From: Dryomyza anilis | Lineage: Eukaryota > Arthropoda > Insecta > Diptera > Dryomyzidae | Length of the DNA: 64,000 bases | NCBI GenBank assembly: GCA_951804985.1 | Contig: OX638132.1 | Coordinates: 24,838,617-24,902,616, forward strand | Direction of reading: 5' to 3' | Part shown: positions 45,783-56,949 of the stretch, piece after piece | How positions within the stretch are numbered: the stretch's first letter is position 1 | How the letters are laid out: every line of letters starts with the position of its first letter | Notes under the pieces: model-generated | Databases searched by the model: none | Seen by the model: only the letters and a program-made list of their open reading frames with translations | Told to the model about the DNA's origin: nothing | Position numbers and translations under genes: made by a program

Positions 45783-46160
45783 TCATAGCGTCGGTGGCTC
45801 GATTGATCAGTACGTTGGACTACACACAGACAATTCTTCTATTGGCATGAGGTTGGAAGAATGAAAAAGTTAGTTGTGCCAACTAACTTCATACGGTTAA
45901 ATCGAAGGGTTTACAAATTTGTTGGCGAAACTTTCATATTAGCATGTACACATGAAATATTAGTATATACACATTCCTAATGGTTCTAAATCTGTACTAA
46001 ATTGTTCTAAAACAGTTCGAAATACAATTCTTTTTATTTTGACAATAACAACCGACTAAGCGGTTGAGAGAACCGTATGAGTAGGTTGGCGCTATAAATC
46101 TATACTCTGTGTGTACGAGAGCTGGTTCGGTTCGAATAACCGCACTGACAAACGTCCTCG
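45783..46160 (+). pseudogene. tRNA-like SINE head split by MITE C
   Basis: 45785-45822 ('GTGGCTCGATTGATCAG', 'TACGTTGGACTA') is A-box-like; 46116-46155 ('GAGAGCTGGTTCGGTTCGAA', 'TAACCGCACTGAC') is T-arm/B-box-like. Joined, they give a tRNA-like sequence with the MITE in the anticodon-loop position. No terminator is seen; SINE head or tRNA pseudogene. Confidence 0.6.
45823..46113 (+). mobile_element. MITE family C, copy 4 (291 bp)
   Basis: 'CACACAGACAATTCTTCTAT' to 'AATCTATACTCTGTGTG', flanked by TA at 45821-45822 and 46114-46115. The body matches copies 1-3. Confidence 0.88.
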
Positions 46161-46519
46161 AGTAAAATCCGATGTTTTGTCTGGAAGATTCGATATAACG
46201 AAATTTTAATGAGAATCACGTTTTACCATTTCAATATAAAGAGTATTAAGTAAGTGTACAACCTTCTATAACTAGAACTAATTGAGTCATTTCAGGTATT
46301 TATTTTTATTACAGTTGATTTAAATAAAAAGCACTTGGCAAGTGGAAGTTTAACGCGAATTGTTCTAGGTCATTTTATTTAGAACTTCTAATATAATATT
46401 TTAGGCGGTATTAAATGTAAATTAAAATAAATTCAGATAACACAGATAAAACACAGTGTGTGGGAGTCGTATGGTAGATTATTAAATTTTATGAAATTTT
46501 AATTATAGATTTCCGTAAT
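46161..46519. other. AT-rich spacer
   Basis: May include the body of the split tRNA-derived repeat; nothing specific. Confidence 0.35.
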
Positions 46520-46860
46520 ATTTTGGGAACAGGCGGAAAACATACAGAGTTTGTTACAAAATCCACCTTCATTTAAAACATTCTTAAGACTTTTTCGTCT
46601 GGCTTGTCCTAATTCATTGCAAAGTTCAAAGGGAATTTCACGTGCGTCAAAACAAAAGTTAAAAGTGTTTTTTGGCTCCATATGCCAAAAAGTGGCATAC
46701 AAGGATAACGAATATAGAAATAGAATAGAATTTCAATTCCCAACTCCATACAGCCAAAATTGGCATATGGGACAACCAAATTCTCAGGTGATGATATATA
46801 GAGCGCAAATTGCGCAAATTTCCAGTTGCCGATCATGGTCCTGAAATAATTTCGAGGATA
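46520..46860 (+). repeat. Family K repeat, single diverged copy
   Basis: 'GGGAACAGGCGGAAAACATA' followed by 'GAGTTTGTTACAAAATCCAC' aligns with 34850-34925. Downstream sequence is open on both strands over about 250 bases but without domain similarity that I recognise. Confidence 0.5.
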
Positions 46861-48450
46861 TAGCATATCAAGTATTTAAGTTAGTGAACAAGTATTTTAA
46901 ATACACCAGATTAAGTCTGCATTATGACTTTTTCTTAATTATGATAAGATTCATTCTATATAACAGTTACAAAAGCGCACTAATATTAAGCCTCAGATTA
47001 ATTTAAAATAAATCAATCATGTGAACAATGGCATTTAAAGTATACAAATATTTACCAATTTTATTGAATGTCATATTTTTCTTATATAATCCAACTTATT
47101 TTGACATTAAATTTGTTATCGAATACTAGTCAGTCAAAAATACCTATACAACGCACATTCCAATGCATTTCCGGAATTATTTCATTTGTTTTTTATATGA
47201 TTTTATTTGTTTTTATCACAAATGCGAACGTGAATTGTTATCAAAAAATTATCAGCAACAAATACGTGAAATTCTTGTGATAAGGAAAAGTCTAGCTGTG
47301 GACGGGCTGAGGAAAAGTGAGGGTGGAGGTGTGTTATAGTCGAATTCGTAATGTGGTGAAATTGCTTTGATGTGGAGGGTGACATGCGGAAATTGAAGTG
47401 AGACTAAAGTGAAATCTAATGATAGTAACTATTTCAAAGGTATATTAAAGAAGGGCGGTGTATTTTTTATGACTTGTCGTTGAAAAAAGTGGGTCATAAG
47501 CAGGAATGCCAACTAATTTAACAAAATGGTAAATTTAAATGTAGACAATTTTGATCTTTAATTAAATTGAATATTTTTAAACATCAATTTAAAGCATTTT
47601 TTTTAAATATTTCATATTTTGACAATGCTACAATGTCATTTTAGATTTTTTTTTTTTTTTACATTTTGTTAATAAATATAAGCTCTGTACTCTGGTAACT
47701 CTGTTCGCTGACCTTAATTTGTTTTGTGAGTAGGGTACACATTTTTAAAGCCTCACACCAACCAACCACATATCTCAAGGAAATCCTATACAAATCTTAT
47801 ATTATCGAAAGATAATAATTATTGAACTCGTTATTGTGAAATTTTTCATGAATGAAATGTTTGGCATTTTGTGTAGTGTTTAGTTTTATTCTCCCCCTAT
47901 TTGTCGTAATATTTTATGAATGAATTTTATTGACACGTTGTGCTTGCGAAACATTACCAAACAATACAGTCAGTACTATATTGAAGTATGTTTGTATTTA
48001 CTTTGACAACGTAAATGCGCAGGGAGCTTTAAGCGCTTAGAGCGTAGTACATTTTGCGGTATTTACAGGGTATTCGAAAGGGTGCCAAGGTGTTGCTGAA
48101 TGTGAGTGCGATAATAAATCAATATTTGTTGATTAAAAATATTAATGGGGCCAATTAAGGAAGTGAATCAACTGGTATATGTGTCACACGCTAACGGAAG
48201 TTTGCAACAAAGTTGTGCATTTCTTTTTTTAGTTTCAGGTGCTAGTTTTATCAGTGTTGCTTACTTGAAGAAACTGAAAAGGGGCTTCTATCAATATATA
48301 AAAGTATTAATTCCTGATCACTATCATCACATAGGTTGATTTAATAATATCCATATCCCTGTCGAAATCACGATTTCAGGAACTCAAGAAGATCTTGATC
48401 GAATAAAATTTTAACCTAGATTACCTAGCTATTCTATCTGGTAAAACAAA
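46861..48450. other. AT-rich spacer
   Basis: A G-rich stretch at 47295-47400 ('GGGTGGAGGTGTG') and a GC-richer patch at 48010-48110 stand out. No gene or shared repeat. Confidence 0.4.
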
Positions 48451-48453
48451 TAA

Positions 48454-49012
48454 TTCGCAGAATTGCAGACTCGCTTTGCTTTGGTCTGAACTTTGCATTT
48501 GTTTTGTTATTGCTTTCTTCGATCACCTGTGTAGCGGCAAATCAAAAACAACAACAAAAACTGAGTTCGTTTTATGTATGCCTTTTGCAAGTGCAACAAC
48601 AAACACATGCGAAAACAATAAGAAAGCAATCGTGTTTGCAAATGATTCGCAGAATTGCAGACTCTCTTTGGTCTGAACTTTGCATTTGTTTTGAGATTGC
48701 TTTCTTCGATCACTTGTGTAGCGCTAAATCGAAAACAACAACAAAAACTGAGTTTGTTTTATGTATGCCTTTTGCAAGTGCAACAACAAACACATGCGAA
48801 AACAATAAGAAAGCAATCGTATTTTGCAAATGATTCGCAGAATTGCAGACTCCCTTTGGTCTGAACTTTGCATTTGTTTTGAGATTGCTTTCTTCGATCA
48901 CTTGTGTAGCGCTAAATCGAAAACAACAACAAAAACTGAATCAGTTTTATGTATATCTTTTGCAAGTGCAACAACAAACATATGCGAAAACAATAAGAAA
49001 GCAATCGTGTTT
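48454..49012 (+). repeat. 190-bp tandem repeat, three units
   Basis: Units start at 48454, 48646 and 48834 with 'TTCGCAGAATTGCAGACTC' and share 'GGTCTGAACTTTGCATTTG', 'TTGCTTTCTTCGATCAC' and 'GCAACAACAAACACATGCG'. Units 2 and 3 are most alike ('GTAGCGCTAAATCGAAAACA'). Overlapping open frames in all phases reflect the repeat period, not coding. A dispersed single copy lies at 5.13-5.30 kb. Confidence 0.92.
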
Positions 49013-49079
49013 ACCGCGGAAATACAACAAGCAATAAGTCAATGCCTTGTTTTACAACGTAACGTTTTTGTTTGAGACG

Positions 49080-49772
49080 AGAAGGCTGATATAAACTATG
49101 AAATTGTTTTCTACTTTAAAAACTTCGTTGGGACTAATCTTTTTATTAGTTTTACATTTGCTATTGAAAGTTTCGAAAATATTATTAACATTTATTCAGA
49201 ATGTTACTAAAAAAATAGGCTTTAATAGGATTTAATAAACTTGCCAAGCAACATTTTACGGTGTAAATGCCTTTAAAATCTTTTGCCTCAAATACGACTC
49301 AAAACAATTTAAATTTACACTTTAAATTTAGCACGTTTTATAGCGTAGTTCTGTTATTTTTGTTTATATCTGCCTAAATAACTGTCTTCCAGCCTACGAA
49401 GAAATGTTTGCAAAGAAAACAATGTATTTTGTAAATACGCAGAAATTCAACTAAAAATAACACATAACAAAAAATAAATACTATTAATAGCACAAAAACA
49501 ATGCGAAAATTAACATTTACAACATTAATTATGAACAGAAATAAATAAACAAGCATTTTAGACGACGCAAAATGCTCGTAAATAAATATTTGCAAGAAAA
49601 ATAAGTGGCACACAAGGCAACAATGTTGCCAGCTTATGCAATTTCTTATTTATATATATTAAATTGAAATTTTGAATCGAAATAACGAAGAAAATTTGAT
49701 AGAAAAACTTCAAGAATAGTGACTGTTATTGCGGACTATACATATTCAAAGTCGTCCGTGGTACACGCAGGG
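49080..49772. other. AT-rich spacer
   Basis: No feature recognised. A minus-strand open frame at 49374-49613 is low complexity. Confidence 0.4.
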
Positions 49773-49773
49773 A

Positions 49774-51620
49774 AAAAATAGGGCTCTCCCAAACATAATT
49801 AGCAGCAAACAACGTATATGTTTGGAAAACACTATAAACATAATATATATTTGGGATAGTGTAACATACTATGTTTGGATCGAAACATAATTGTTTGGGT
49901 GGAAATCAAAAACTTAATATTCCAAACATAATATGTTTGGATCTAAATATAATATATATTTGGGTGGCAATATAAATATGTTTCGCCTGTGAACATATTA
50001 TGTTTGCATTATATGTTTGAATCATATATATTGCGCCATCTTCAGCACAAAGAGCCCCAGCCTTGTCGTGGTTGATCTAGATGTTGAGGGCTTTATCCAG
50101 TACATCTGCACAAGCAAGGGTGCTGAAAATAAACAAAATATTGTTTAACTAGATGTTGAGCAAGAAATTAAAAAATAAAGCAAATAATTTTATCTCCAAA
50201 TATAAAATTATTCGCAAATTGATTTGCAAAGCAAATTATGTTTGACTGATTATATGTAACTAGTATTATACACACAAAAAGCGCGTTCTCTTCTTTCGCA
50301 AACATAAATTACTTTGCAGTTTAATTTGCAAATATAAGTTTAATTGTAGTGCAATGCTTTTTATACTTTTTATACCCTACACTAAGAGTGAAAGGGTATA
50401 TTCAGTTTGGTACGCCGTTTGTAACACCCAGAAGGAAGCATCTCCGGTATGGAAAAGTATATATATTCTTGATCAGCATGACCTCCTGAGTCGATTTAGC
50501 GATGTCCGTCTGTCCGTCTGTCTGTCTGTCCGTCTGTCTGTCCGTCTGTCTGTCTGTCTGTCTGTCTGTCTGTTGAAATCCCTAAGACTTTTAAAATTGG
50601 CGAGATCGGTCCATTGTGACCTATGATCCGACCACTTATGTTCAAATACCTCATATAAAATGTTCATATAAAGATCAATTTTTATGTATACGTGCTTAGG
50701 TAAACTTTTTTGGTCAAATATATATTGATATCATGCTCAAATACATTATAATAATGTTTTCCGGCAAAAAGACTTGTGGTTCACAAAAAAAAAAATCGAA
50801 ATTCGGTACACCTACACATTTGTAAATATGGGTATCAAATGAATGGAAATTCTTCAGCGATTAAATGTTTGTAGTTATTTTCAGGATTCGTATACCCTGG
50901 TGACCTATAGATCACTTTGAAGGGTAACCACACATATGTGTAGGGTATTTATAGTCGGCTTAGACCGACTATAATTTTGATAATCCTAACTATCAGAATT
51001 ACACCTACTTTAAAATTTCCCATGTGATCTAACCTTCCCAACTGGTTTTTCTTCTGTCTGCTTATACGGACATTTGTAACTTTTTATTTATTTATACAAC
51101 ACATATTTTTACTGTTTTTCACTTAAATTTATTCATTAAGTTTTCGATTTTTTAACACTTTTTATACTTACTTATTTAAGACAGCGCTCCGCGGCGACGA
51201 CAACCACTCATGTTGCACTCAACTGTTTAACTGACACAGCAAAAAAAAAGGCATAAATTAAACCATAAAAACTTTGCTCACTGTGCTCTCAATTTTATCT
51301 ATTTCACTCGCATGCAAATATTATATGAGTGAAAAAGAGACAACCATATATACAGAGTTTATGCAAATATAATATATTTATATCGAAACATAATATATAT
51401 TTTTTATGCAAACATAATTATGGTACAATGGAGCTGCAAATAAAATATGTTTATGGTTTAAATAATTATATTCACATATTACATATTATATTTACATCTA
51501 AACTAATTTATTAAAATTGTGAATATATTATATTTAGAACAAAATTGCAAACATATTTTTTGATTTTTAAGAACAGATTATATTTGAATTCAAACATATC
51601 CAATCACATCGTATATATAC
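49774..51620. mobile_element. AAACATAATAT-rich repeat split by a family A element
   Basis: From 'CACGCAGGGAAAAAATAGGG' onward there are many 'CCAAACATAATATGTTTGG' palindromic motifs (49790-50030), resuming at 51350-51600 ('TATCGAAACATAATATATAT', 'GCAAACATAATTATGG'). The family A copy at 50.37-51.05 kb lies between. No matching right terminus was found, so boundaries and class are unknown. Confidence 0.45.
50367..51050 (+). mobile_element. Family A mini-me/DINE-like repeat, expanded microsatellite
   Basis: 'TTTTTATACCCTACACTAAG' to 'CTTCCCAACTGGTTTTT'. The (GTCY)n block (about 50503-50572) is longer than in the 25.16-kb copy, while a segment of about 70 bases with 'AGAGCTAGATAAATGAAACT' is deleted so that 'TTTTAAAATTG' joins 'GCGAGATCGG'. 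Confidence 0.88.
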
Positions 51621-52765
51621 GAATTCAGAAAATAACTGCAGACTTATAATAGTGAAAAATAATTCCTTTCATTAGAGTACCCACATGTACGTACTTTTCG
51701 TTAGGAGTACTAGTAGGTTGTACAATAAAAAAAGTTCACATCGGTCGGTAAAGCGTATTCGTATCTTAGATTTGTGTGCTATATGAAGTACATTTCAAAA
51801 GTGGGTGGCTCAATAAACTTCTAAATCTTAGAATGAATTCGTCTCGAATGTCAAATAACCAAATTTCATAATTGCTACTAAAATTCTAGAAATTATCATT
51901 TAAATATTAAGTAATCAATTAGCTTAGTTATCAAAAAGCATACAAGAAACTTTTTTCTGGATTTTTGAGAAGTAAATCTATTGACTACTAAAAACCAAAA
52001 AGAACACGTACAATTGTTACTGTTTTCTTCCCAAAATTAAAGGAGCACGTGCTCGTTTAACTGTTATTGTTTTCTTCGATCTTGATTTGTTTGTAATATT
52101 CGCAATTGTGCTTTGTATGCGAGCTCCAACCGTCTGTCGTGATGACAGACGGTGTGTTTTCAGCATTTAAGGATTTTTTATCTGTCCAAATTATATTTCT
52201 ATATTCTTGAATTGTAACACCAATTAATGTAATATTAAACTATTATAAGCATTAGCAATTTTTTTTTTTTTAGAAAATTATAATAAGCCGTATAGTTTTT
52301 GTTCAACATTGGCAACTATGACACAAACAGACTAAATGAACAAGACGGCATGAATAACAAAGACAGACACGTAGAGAGAGAGAGAGAGCGCAAAAAACAA
52401 AGATAGTTAGCGCGTGAGTAAGTGCCAGACGGAGAAGACAAATAATAAAATAAACAAAAATGTATAAAATGTTGCACCCGAGACACCAACGCAATTGCAT
52501 CGCATTACAACTTGTTGTAAACTGTAATTTTTTTTCTCAATTGTTTTTGCAATTTTACTATATTTGTTATTGTTACATTACGTTTCTAATTGCGAATAGC
52601 GTATGTAAACATATAATGTAAATAATGCTTTAAGACGTAGAAGACCGACTACTAACTACTTTTAATGTACGAATAATTTTCAGATTTGCAGGGGAAGTAC
52701 ATTTTATTTAGCGTAGTTTTTTTTTTGTATGCATTAAAATAGTGGAGTTTGTGGTAAAGTGGGTA
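51621..52765. other. AT-rich spacer with GAGA run and hairpin
   Basis: (GA)n at 52374-52388. The 10-bp hairpin at 52129-52153 is listed separately. No gene. Confidence 0.4.
52129..52153. repeat. Perfect 10-bp hairpin, 5-base loop
   Basis: 'ACCGTCTGTC' and 'GACAGACGGT' around loop GTGAT. It is GC-richer than its flanks. Confidence 0.8.
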
Positions 52766-52766
52766 C

Positions 52767-53193
52767 CCTAGTAGAAATTTTGGTAGGGCCATGGTCATGA
52801 AGTGATCATGTCATTATTTGAGGTGATCGGGATATGACGAGGCCCATAATGTCCTCGTAACGCAGTGTCGTGATCATGTATTGACCTCAGGCCATGATCA
52901 TGTACTAAACGGGCAATTCCCCATTTTAATATTTACCCGACAATTGCCTTGTCTGAGCCCGAGCATAATAGAGTTTCTCTCATTAATCTCGATCATTGCC
53001 TAATACTAATTTCGTTATGAGGAACAAATAATGTAGCTATGATCGGGAACATTGACTGTTTAGATAATGTAAACCCTGCTATGGTAAGCATGATAAGGGC
53101 ATGCAAAGGCAATGATCATATTTTCTCTAATAGGGCTTACCCAACGAAAACCCGATCATTTCCCGATGGCGCATCGGGCAAATTTCTACTAGG
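52767..53193. mobile_element. MITE with GATCATG motifs (427 bp)
   Basis: Inverted ends 'CCTAGTAGAAATTT' and 'AAATTTCTACTAGG'. The interior is GC-richer and packed with TGATCATG / CGATCATT / CGATCGGG-like words on both sides, as subterminal transposase sites would be. It lies inside family R sequence ('GTAAAGTGGGTA' left, 'GGGTAATGTGGGAAATTG' right). The duplication is unresolved. A short open frame inside is not a gene. Confidence 0.7.
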
Positions 53194-53199
53194 AATAAT

Positions 53200-53444
53200 G
53201 GGTAATGTGGGAAATTGTTATTTTTTGACACTTTTTTTGCACTTAGCAAAAAAAACAATTTTTAATTACTTCTAAATATGGTAACAACTTGTTCATACAT
53301 GTTTGTGATCAAATTTATACCATTTTATTGCATTTCGAGAACAAGTGAAAAAACAAAATTTTTTCAAAAAGTTTGCACGTTTGTCATTTTTAATTAAGAA
53401 TGTATGTTGTATATCTTTTGAAATTCGAACGGGTTTTGCAAATA
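53200..53444 (+). repeat. Family R, copy 2
   Basis: 'GGGTAATGTGGGAAATTG', 'TTATTGCATTTCGAGAACAA' and 'TGTTGTATATCTTTTGAAAT' match the copy at 30.46 kb. A SINE begins where the match ends. Confidence 0.65.
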
Positions 53445-53715
53445 AGGCCGAGCTCTCTCACCATTTAGAGCTGTGCGTATTATATTTGTACTCAAAGTGG
53501 TGGGACCTACAGTTTATTGCCGAATCCGAACGGCGGGTGAGAGCTTTTCATAGGCAATGGTTTTTATTCTCGTAGGTTTGTCATTTACTGACGAGAGGTA
53601 GCGCGGTATAGAAAAATGTTTCTATGAAAAGATGTTGTTAGCCCCAGTCCAGGCTTGAACCGGGGACCTTTCGGCTCGCAGTCCAACGCACTAACCATTG
53701 AGCTACCGCGGCTAC
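53445..53715 (-). mobile_element. tRNA-derived SINE, reversed, intact head
   Basis: The minus strand starts 'GTAGCCGCGGTAGCTCAATG' with A and B boxes ('GGTTCAAGCCTGGACTGGGG') and runs through the body to 'GTGAGAGAGCTCGGCC'. The final segment with 'TATACAGGACTG' and the tail is missing, so the 3' end is cut. Its similarity to the 22.5-kb copy suggests a young insertion. Confidence 0.92.
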
Positions 53716-54399
53716 TTTGATTAAGTTTTATTATTATATCATAAATTTCTCAAAAGAAAGAAATATATCTTAGTCATATAATTAAAAACTATAAAAATAT
53801 TTAATTAATTAAATTCTTATTTAGGTTTGCGACGTAAATACTTGCTGAACAACTGAACAAAAAAAACAAAAATAAATTAGAAAAAATACTTTGAATAGTA
53901 TAAAATAAACTGTTAAATAAATATAAACAAAATACAAGCAAAAATCTTATTGCGCATTGGAAATTAATGCTAAAGCATAATTTCGTGCCACGAGTTAAAA
54001 TAGAAAATGTAGTTTATATATATTATGTTCGTCTATAAAATAATTTAATTTTAAACAATACTAAAGCCAATTTAAAATTGTTATTCTAAATAAAATATTG
54101 TTTTTTCTGTATTTTTCATATAATTAATATAAGTACTGGCTATTTATTTAACAAAAAAAATTACTTTTGAGGTTAGTTCTGTTATAAAATTGCGTCGCAA
54201 AATTTAATTTTCAGCAGTTTTATATGTTTTTTTTTTATTTTTTATTTGTTGTATTGTTTTTTCATTTATTTCTTTTTTTGTTTTGTTTTATATTCGTTGT
54301 TTTTGTGGTTTTGTTTATTTTATTTCGTGCATTTTGTTTATTTTATTTTGCAAATTTTGTTATGTTTGTTATAGCTACAATGCGTAGTTTAGCTCTTTT
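53716..54399. other. AT-rich spacer
   Basis: T-rich run at 54220-54370; nothing recognised. Confidence 0.4.
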
Positions 54400-55420
54400 T
54401 TTATACTAAAAGTCGTGAAAAAAAAGTACCTAAAAACATGTGCAAAAAAAATAATAATAAAAATAAAACATGAAAAACATCTCACGCGCAAAAAAAAACA
54501 AAACATATTGCTCATGCTCTTCTATTACTCATGCTCTCAGAGCACACAGTGTCCAACATTGCTCTTTTTTACCACTCTCTCATTGCGTTATGGTCTCGGA
54601 AATCTTTATTCTCTTGGTCTTCACTTTACCGAAGAGGGTTTTTCTTCTTTTTTTTTGTTATTTGTCTTACCTAAATTGCTCTTAATACTCTTTAATAGTA
54701 GTGTATTGAGAGCTTTATCTTGGCCAACATTATTTTGTGACTATGCAGCCCGTTTAAAAAAAACCCTAATAAAATTCCTACACTTCGAGGTTCTCCTCAA
54801 TCGCCTGCTCCTTTTGTAAACATTTTTCTCTCTTACCATATATATCTAAGGGTTGTTTTTCTGCTGCACCCCATTCTCGTACCTTTTTCTGAACCTCTTT
54901 ATCAACCCCCCAAAGTCGCATTATTTTGCTTCCTCATGAACTGTTTATCGGCGGCATATCATCTATTTTTGGTTACTTTTATTCTTCTTTCCACTATTTA
55001 TATGCTTGTCTTTTATTATTTTATTTTGTCGCTGATTATGTTCTCGCAACTTCTGCTTTATCGCTTTTACGGCGATTTTTCGCGTCGTCCAATGTCTCGC
55101 CTTAAATATGTGCATTATGGTTGGTATGTAGGGTATGGATTTGGTAGGCTACTGTTAGAGTAGACTATTATTTGGGTGGTTAAGTGTTTAGGTTGTAATA
55201 TTCTTTGTACTGATATTCGCTAGGGCCAGTCTCGTAGTTTTTACGTCGTCTTCTTCGTCATAATAGTCGAGACAGACATCTACATTTGACGCGTGCGCTT
55301 TTAGTTTTTGCGTAGTTTTTAATTTTTTTTTTGATATGTATATTGTTCCTTTTTAGGACTGAATTGGTTAGACAAAGTGAGTATTTTCAATTATTTTTTG
55401 TTTGTATTTATTTTTATTTT
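54400..55420. other. Repeat-free, CT-rich island
   Basis: About 1 kb without any repeat shared in the window, CT-rich on the plus strand. Plus frames are open at 54415-54819 (hydrophobic and basic, no domain) and 54936-55163. On the minus strand a short frame at 55190-55356 contains 'DVCLDYYDEEDDVKTTRL'. None has support as a gene, but the region differs from its surroundings and could hold an exon or a regulatory element. Confidence 0.3.
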
Positions 55421-55903
55421 GGCGCGCCTTAAAAATGTTCCACATTATATTTATATATTATAGCTATAAAATATGTTTTCCTTATTTCTGTTTGATATAT
55501 CTTCTATCACAATAAAAAAAAAACGGTTACACTATAAGGAAATTATTTTACATTTTTTTATGGATCTTTTCTTTCTATACGGCACGATTACAATTTAACG
55601 TCATCAATTTTTAATAAGGCGTGGCAGACATTAGAAAATATATGCTTGATCAGAGTTAGCTCTTGAGTCGATTTAGCGATGTCCGTTTGTCTATTTAAAT
55701 CAGGATTATTGAAAAACAAAAAAAAACTAGGTTAATGAAACTCTGAATGAACTATAATATGCCGTATATAACTCATATAACACTTATAATACTACTGACT
55801 TTTAACGGTCGTAGTTCTTTGTTTTTCAAAAACACTATTTAAAACACGTGCTTGTCAACCGACTTGTTCTGCCCTATCGAAATTCGTTATACTGACCAAC
55901 ATA

Positions 55904-56949
55904 AAGGGACGCTACAAAAGTAGAGCGACAGGGACAGCAAACGACGCCAAATTTCTTGCCGCTCTTTTGACATTTCACAACGAATCGAAATTATTAAAAT
56001 TTACTACCGAAATTCGGAGTCAGTGGCCTCCACGTTAAGAGCGCTACGTCCAATTTATGGTCGTCATAATCGTCCTAGCAGATCAACCGCTGCCGCTGAG
56101 GATTCAGTTGAAGAAAGCTCAAATGTGTCTCTCACACGTCGTTCTCAAGCGTTGGGCATCTCTGTGACGTCCTTGTGAAGAATTTTGCGAAAAGATCTTG
56201 GCCTACATCCTTACAAAATGAAATTGACGCAAGAATTGAAGCCGCTTGACCACCAGCTGCGTCGGTTGTTCGTGAATTGGGCTGAGCAACAACTTGAAAA
56301 TGAATCGGATTTTCATCGAAAAATCATCTTCAGCGATGAGGCACATTTCTGGCTGAATGGCTTCGTCAATAAACAAAATATGCGTTATTGGTCAGATAGC
56401 AATCCACACGTACTTCTTCCGTGATGATCAAGACCAGCACGTTACTGTGAATAGGAATCGCTACCGTTCAATGATAACTGAATATTTTTGGCCCCAATTG
56501 GATGATATGGACTTGGAGGACATGTGGTTCCAACAGGACGGCGAATGCTACAATCAATTTATTGGAAACCAAGTTTGGAGAACGTGTTATCTCACGAAAT
56601 GGTCCAGTCGATTGGCCACCTCGGTCGTGCGATTTGACGCCGTTAGAGTATTTTCTGTGGGGCTACGTCAAGTCTATGGTCTATGCCAACAAGTCAGCGA
56701 CGATTGATGAACTTCGTACGAATATCGAACGTGAAATTGCAGCAGTATCGGCCGATTTATGCTTGAAAACCGTCGAAAATTGGGTTCAGCGTCTGGACTT
56801 CTGCAATCGTGCCCGTGGAGACCATGCAAAAGAAATCGAGTTCCATACATAATGGCATCGAACGTACTTTTACAGGAATAAAGAATTTCATTGATATCCA
56901 AAACCGTTTTTGTTTTATTTAAAAAATCTTTTATAGCGCTCTTACCCTT
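55904..56949 (+). mobile_element. Tc1/mariner-superfamily transposon, dead copy (1046 bp)
   Basis: The ends 'AAGGGACGCTACAAAAG' and 'CTTTTATAGCGCTCTTACCC' are imperfect inverted repeats, with TA at 55902-55903 and 56950-56951. The body carries a broken transposase gene. Size, TA duplication and transposase fit Tc1/mariner. The copy is embedded in a mini-me-like repeat. Confidence 0.9.
55975..56852 (+). pseudogene. Tc1/mariner-type transposase pseudogene
   Basis: The enzyme would bind the inverted ends through an N-terminal helix-turn-helix and cut with an acidic triad. Visible parts: N-terminal 'RIEIIKIYYRNSESVASTLR' and 'LRPIYGRHNRPSRST'; stop at 56176; 'LRRLFVNWAEQQLENESDFH' and 'KIIFSDEAHFWLNGFVNKQN' with the first catalytic Asp; frame change near 56415; 'TEYFWPQLDDMDLEDMWFQQ' followed by Asp (56537-56539), the second; then 'PPRSCDLTPLEYFLWGYVKS' (Asp at 56631) and a C terminus 'NWVQRLDFCNRARGDHAKEI'. 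At least one stop and two frameshifts, plus loss between the second and third acidic residues (94 bases, not a multiple of three), make it inactive. Confidence 0.93.

Noticed and set aside
48476..49075. Overlapping frames giving similar proteins in each 190-bp unit
   Set aside because: They follow the tandem period and occur in several phases and both strands; no start context or domain.
53039..53275. 78-residue frame
   Set aside because: It lies across the right end of a MITE and into family R sequence.
54415..54819. 134-residue plus-strand frame
   Set aside because: Basic and hydrophobic low-complexity start, no domain, no splice or promoter context. Kept only as part of the repeat-free island.
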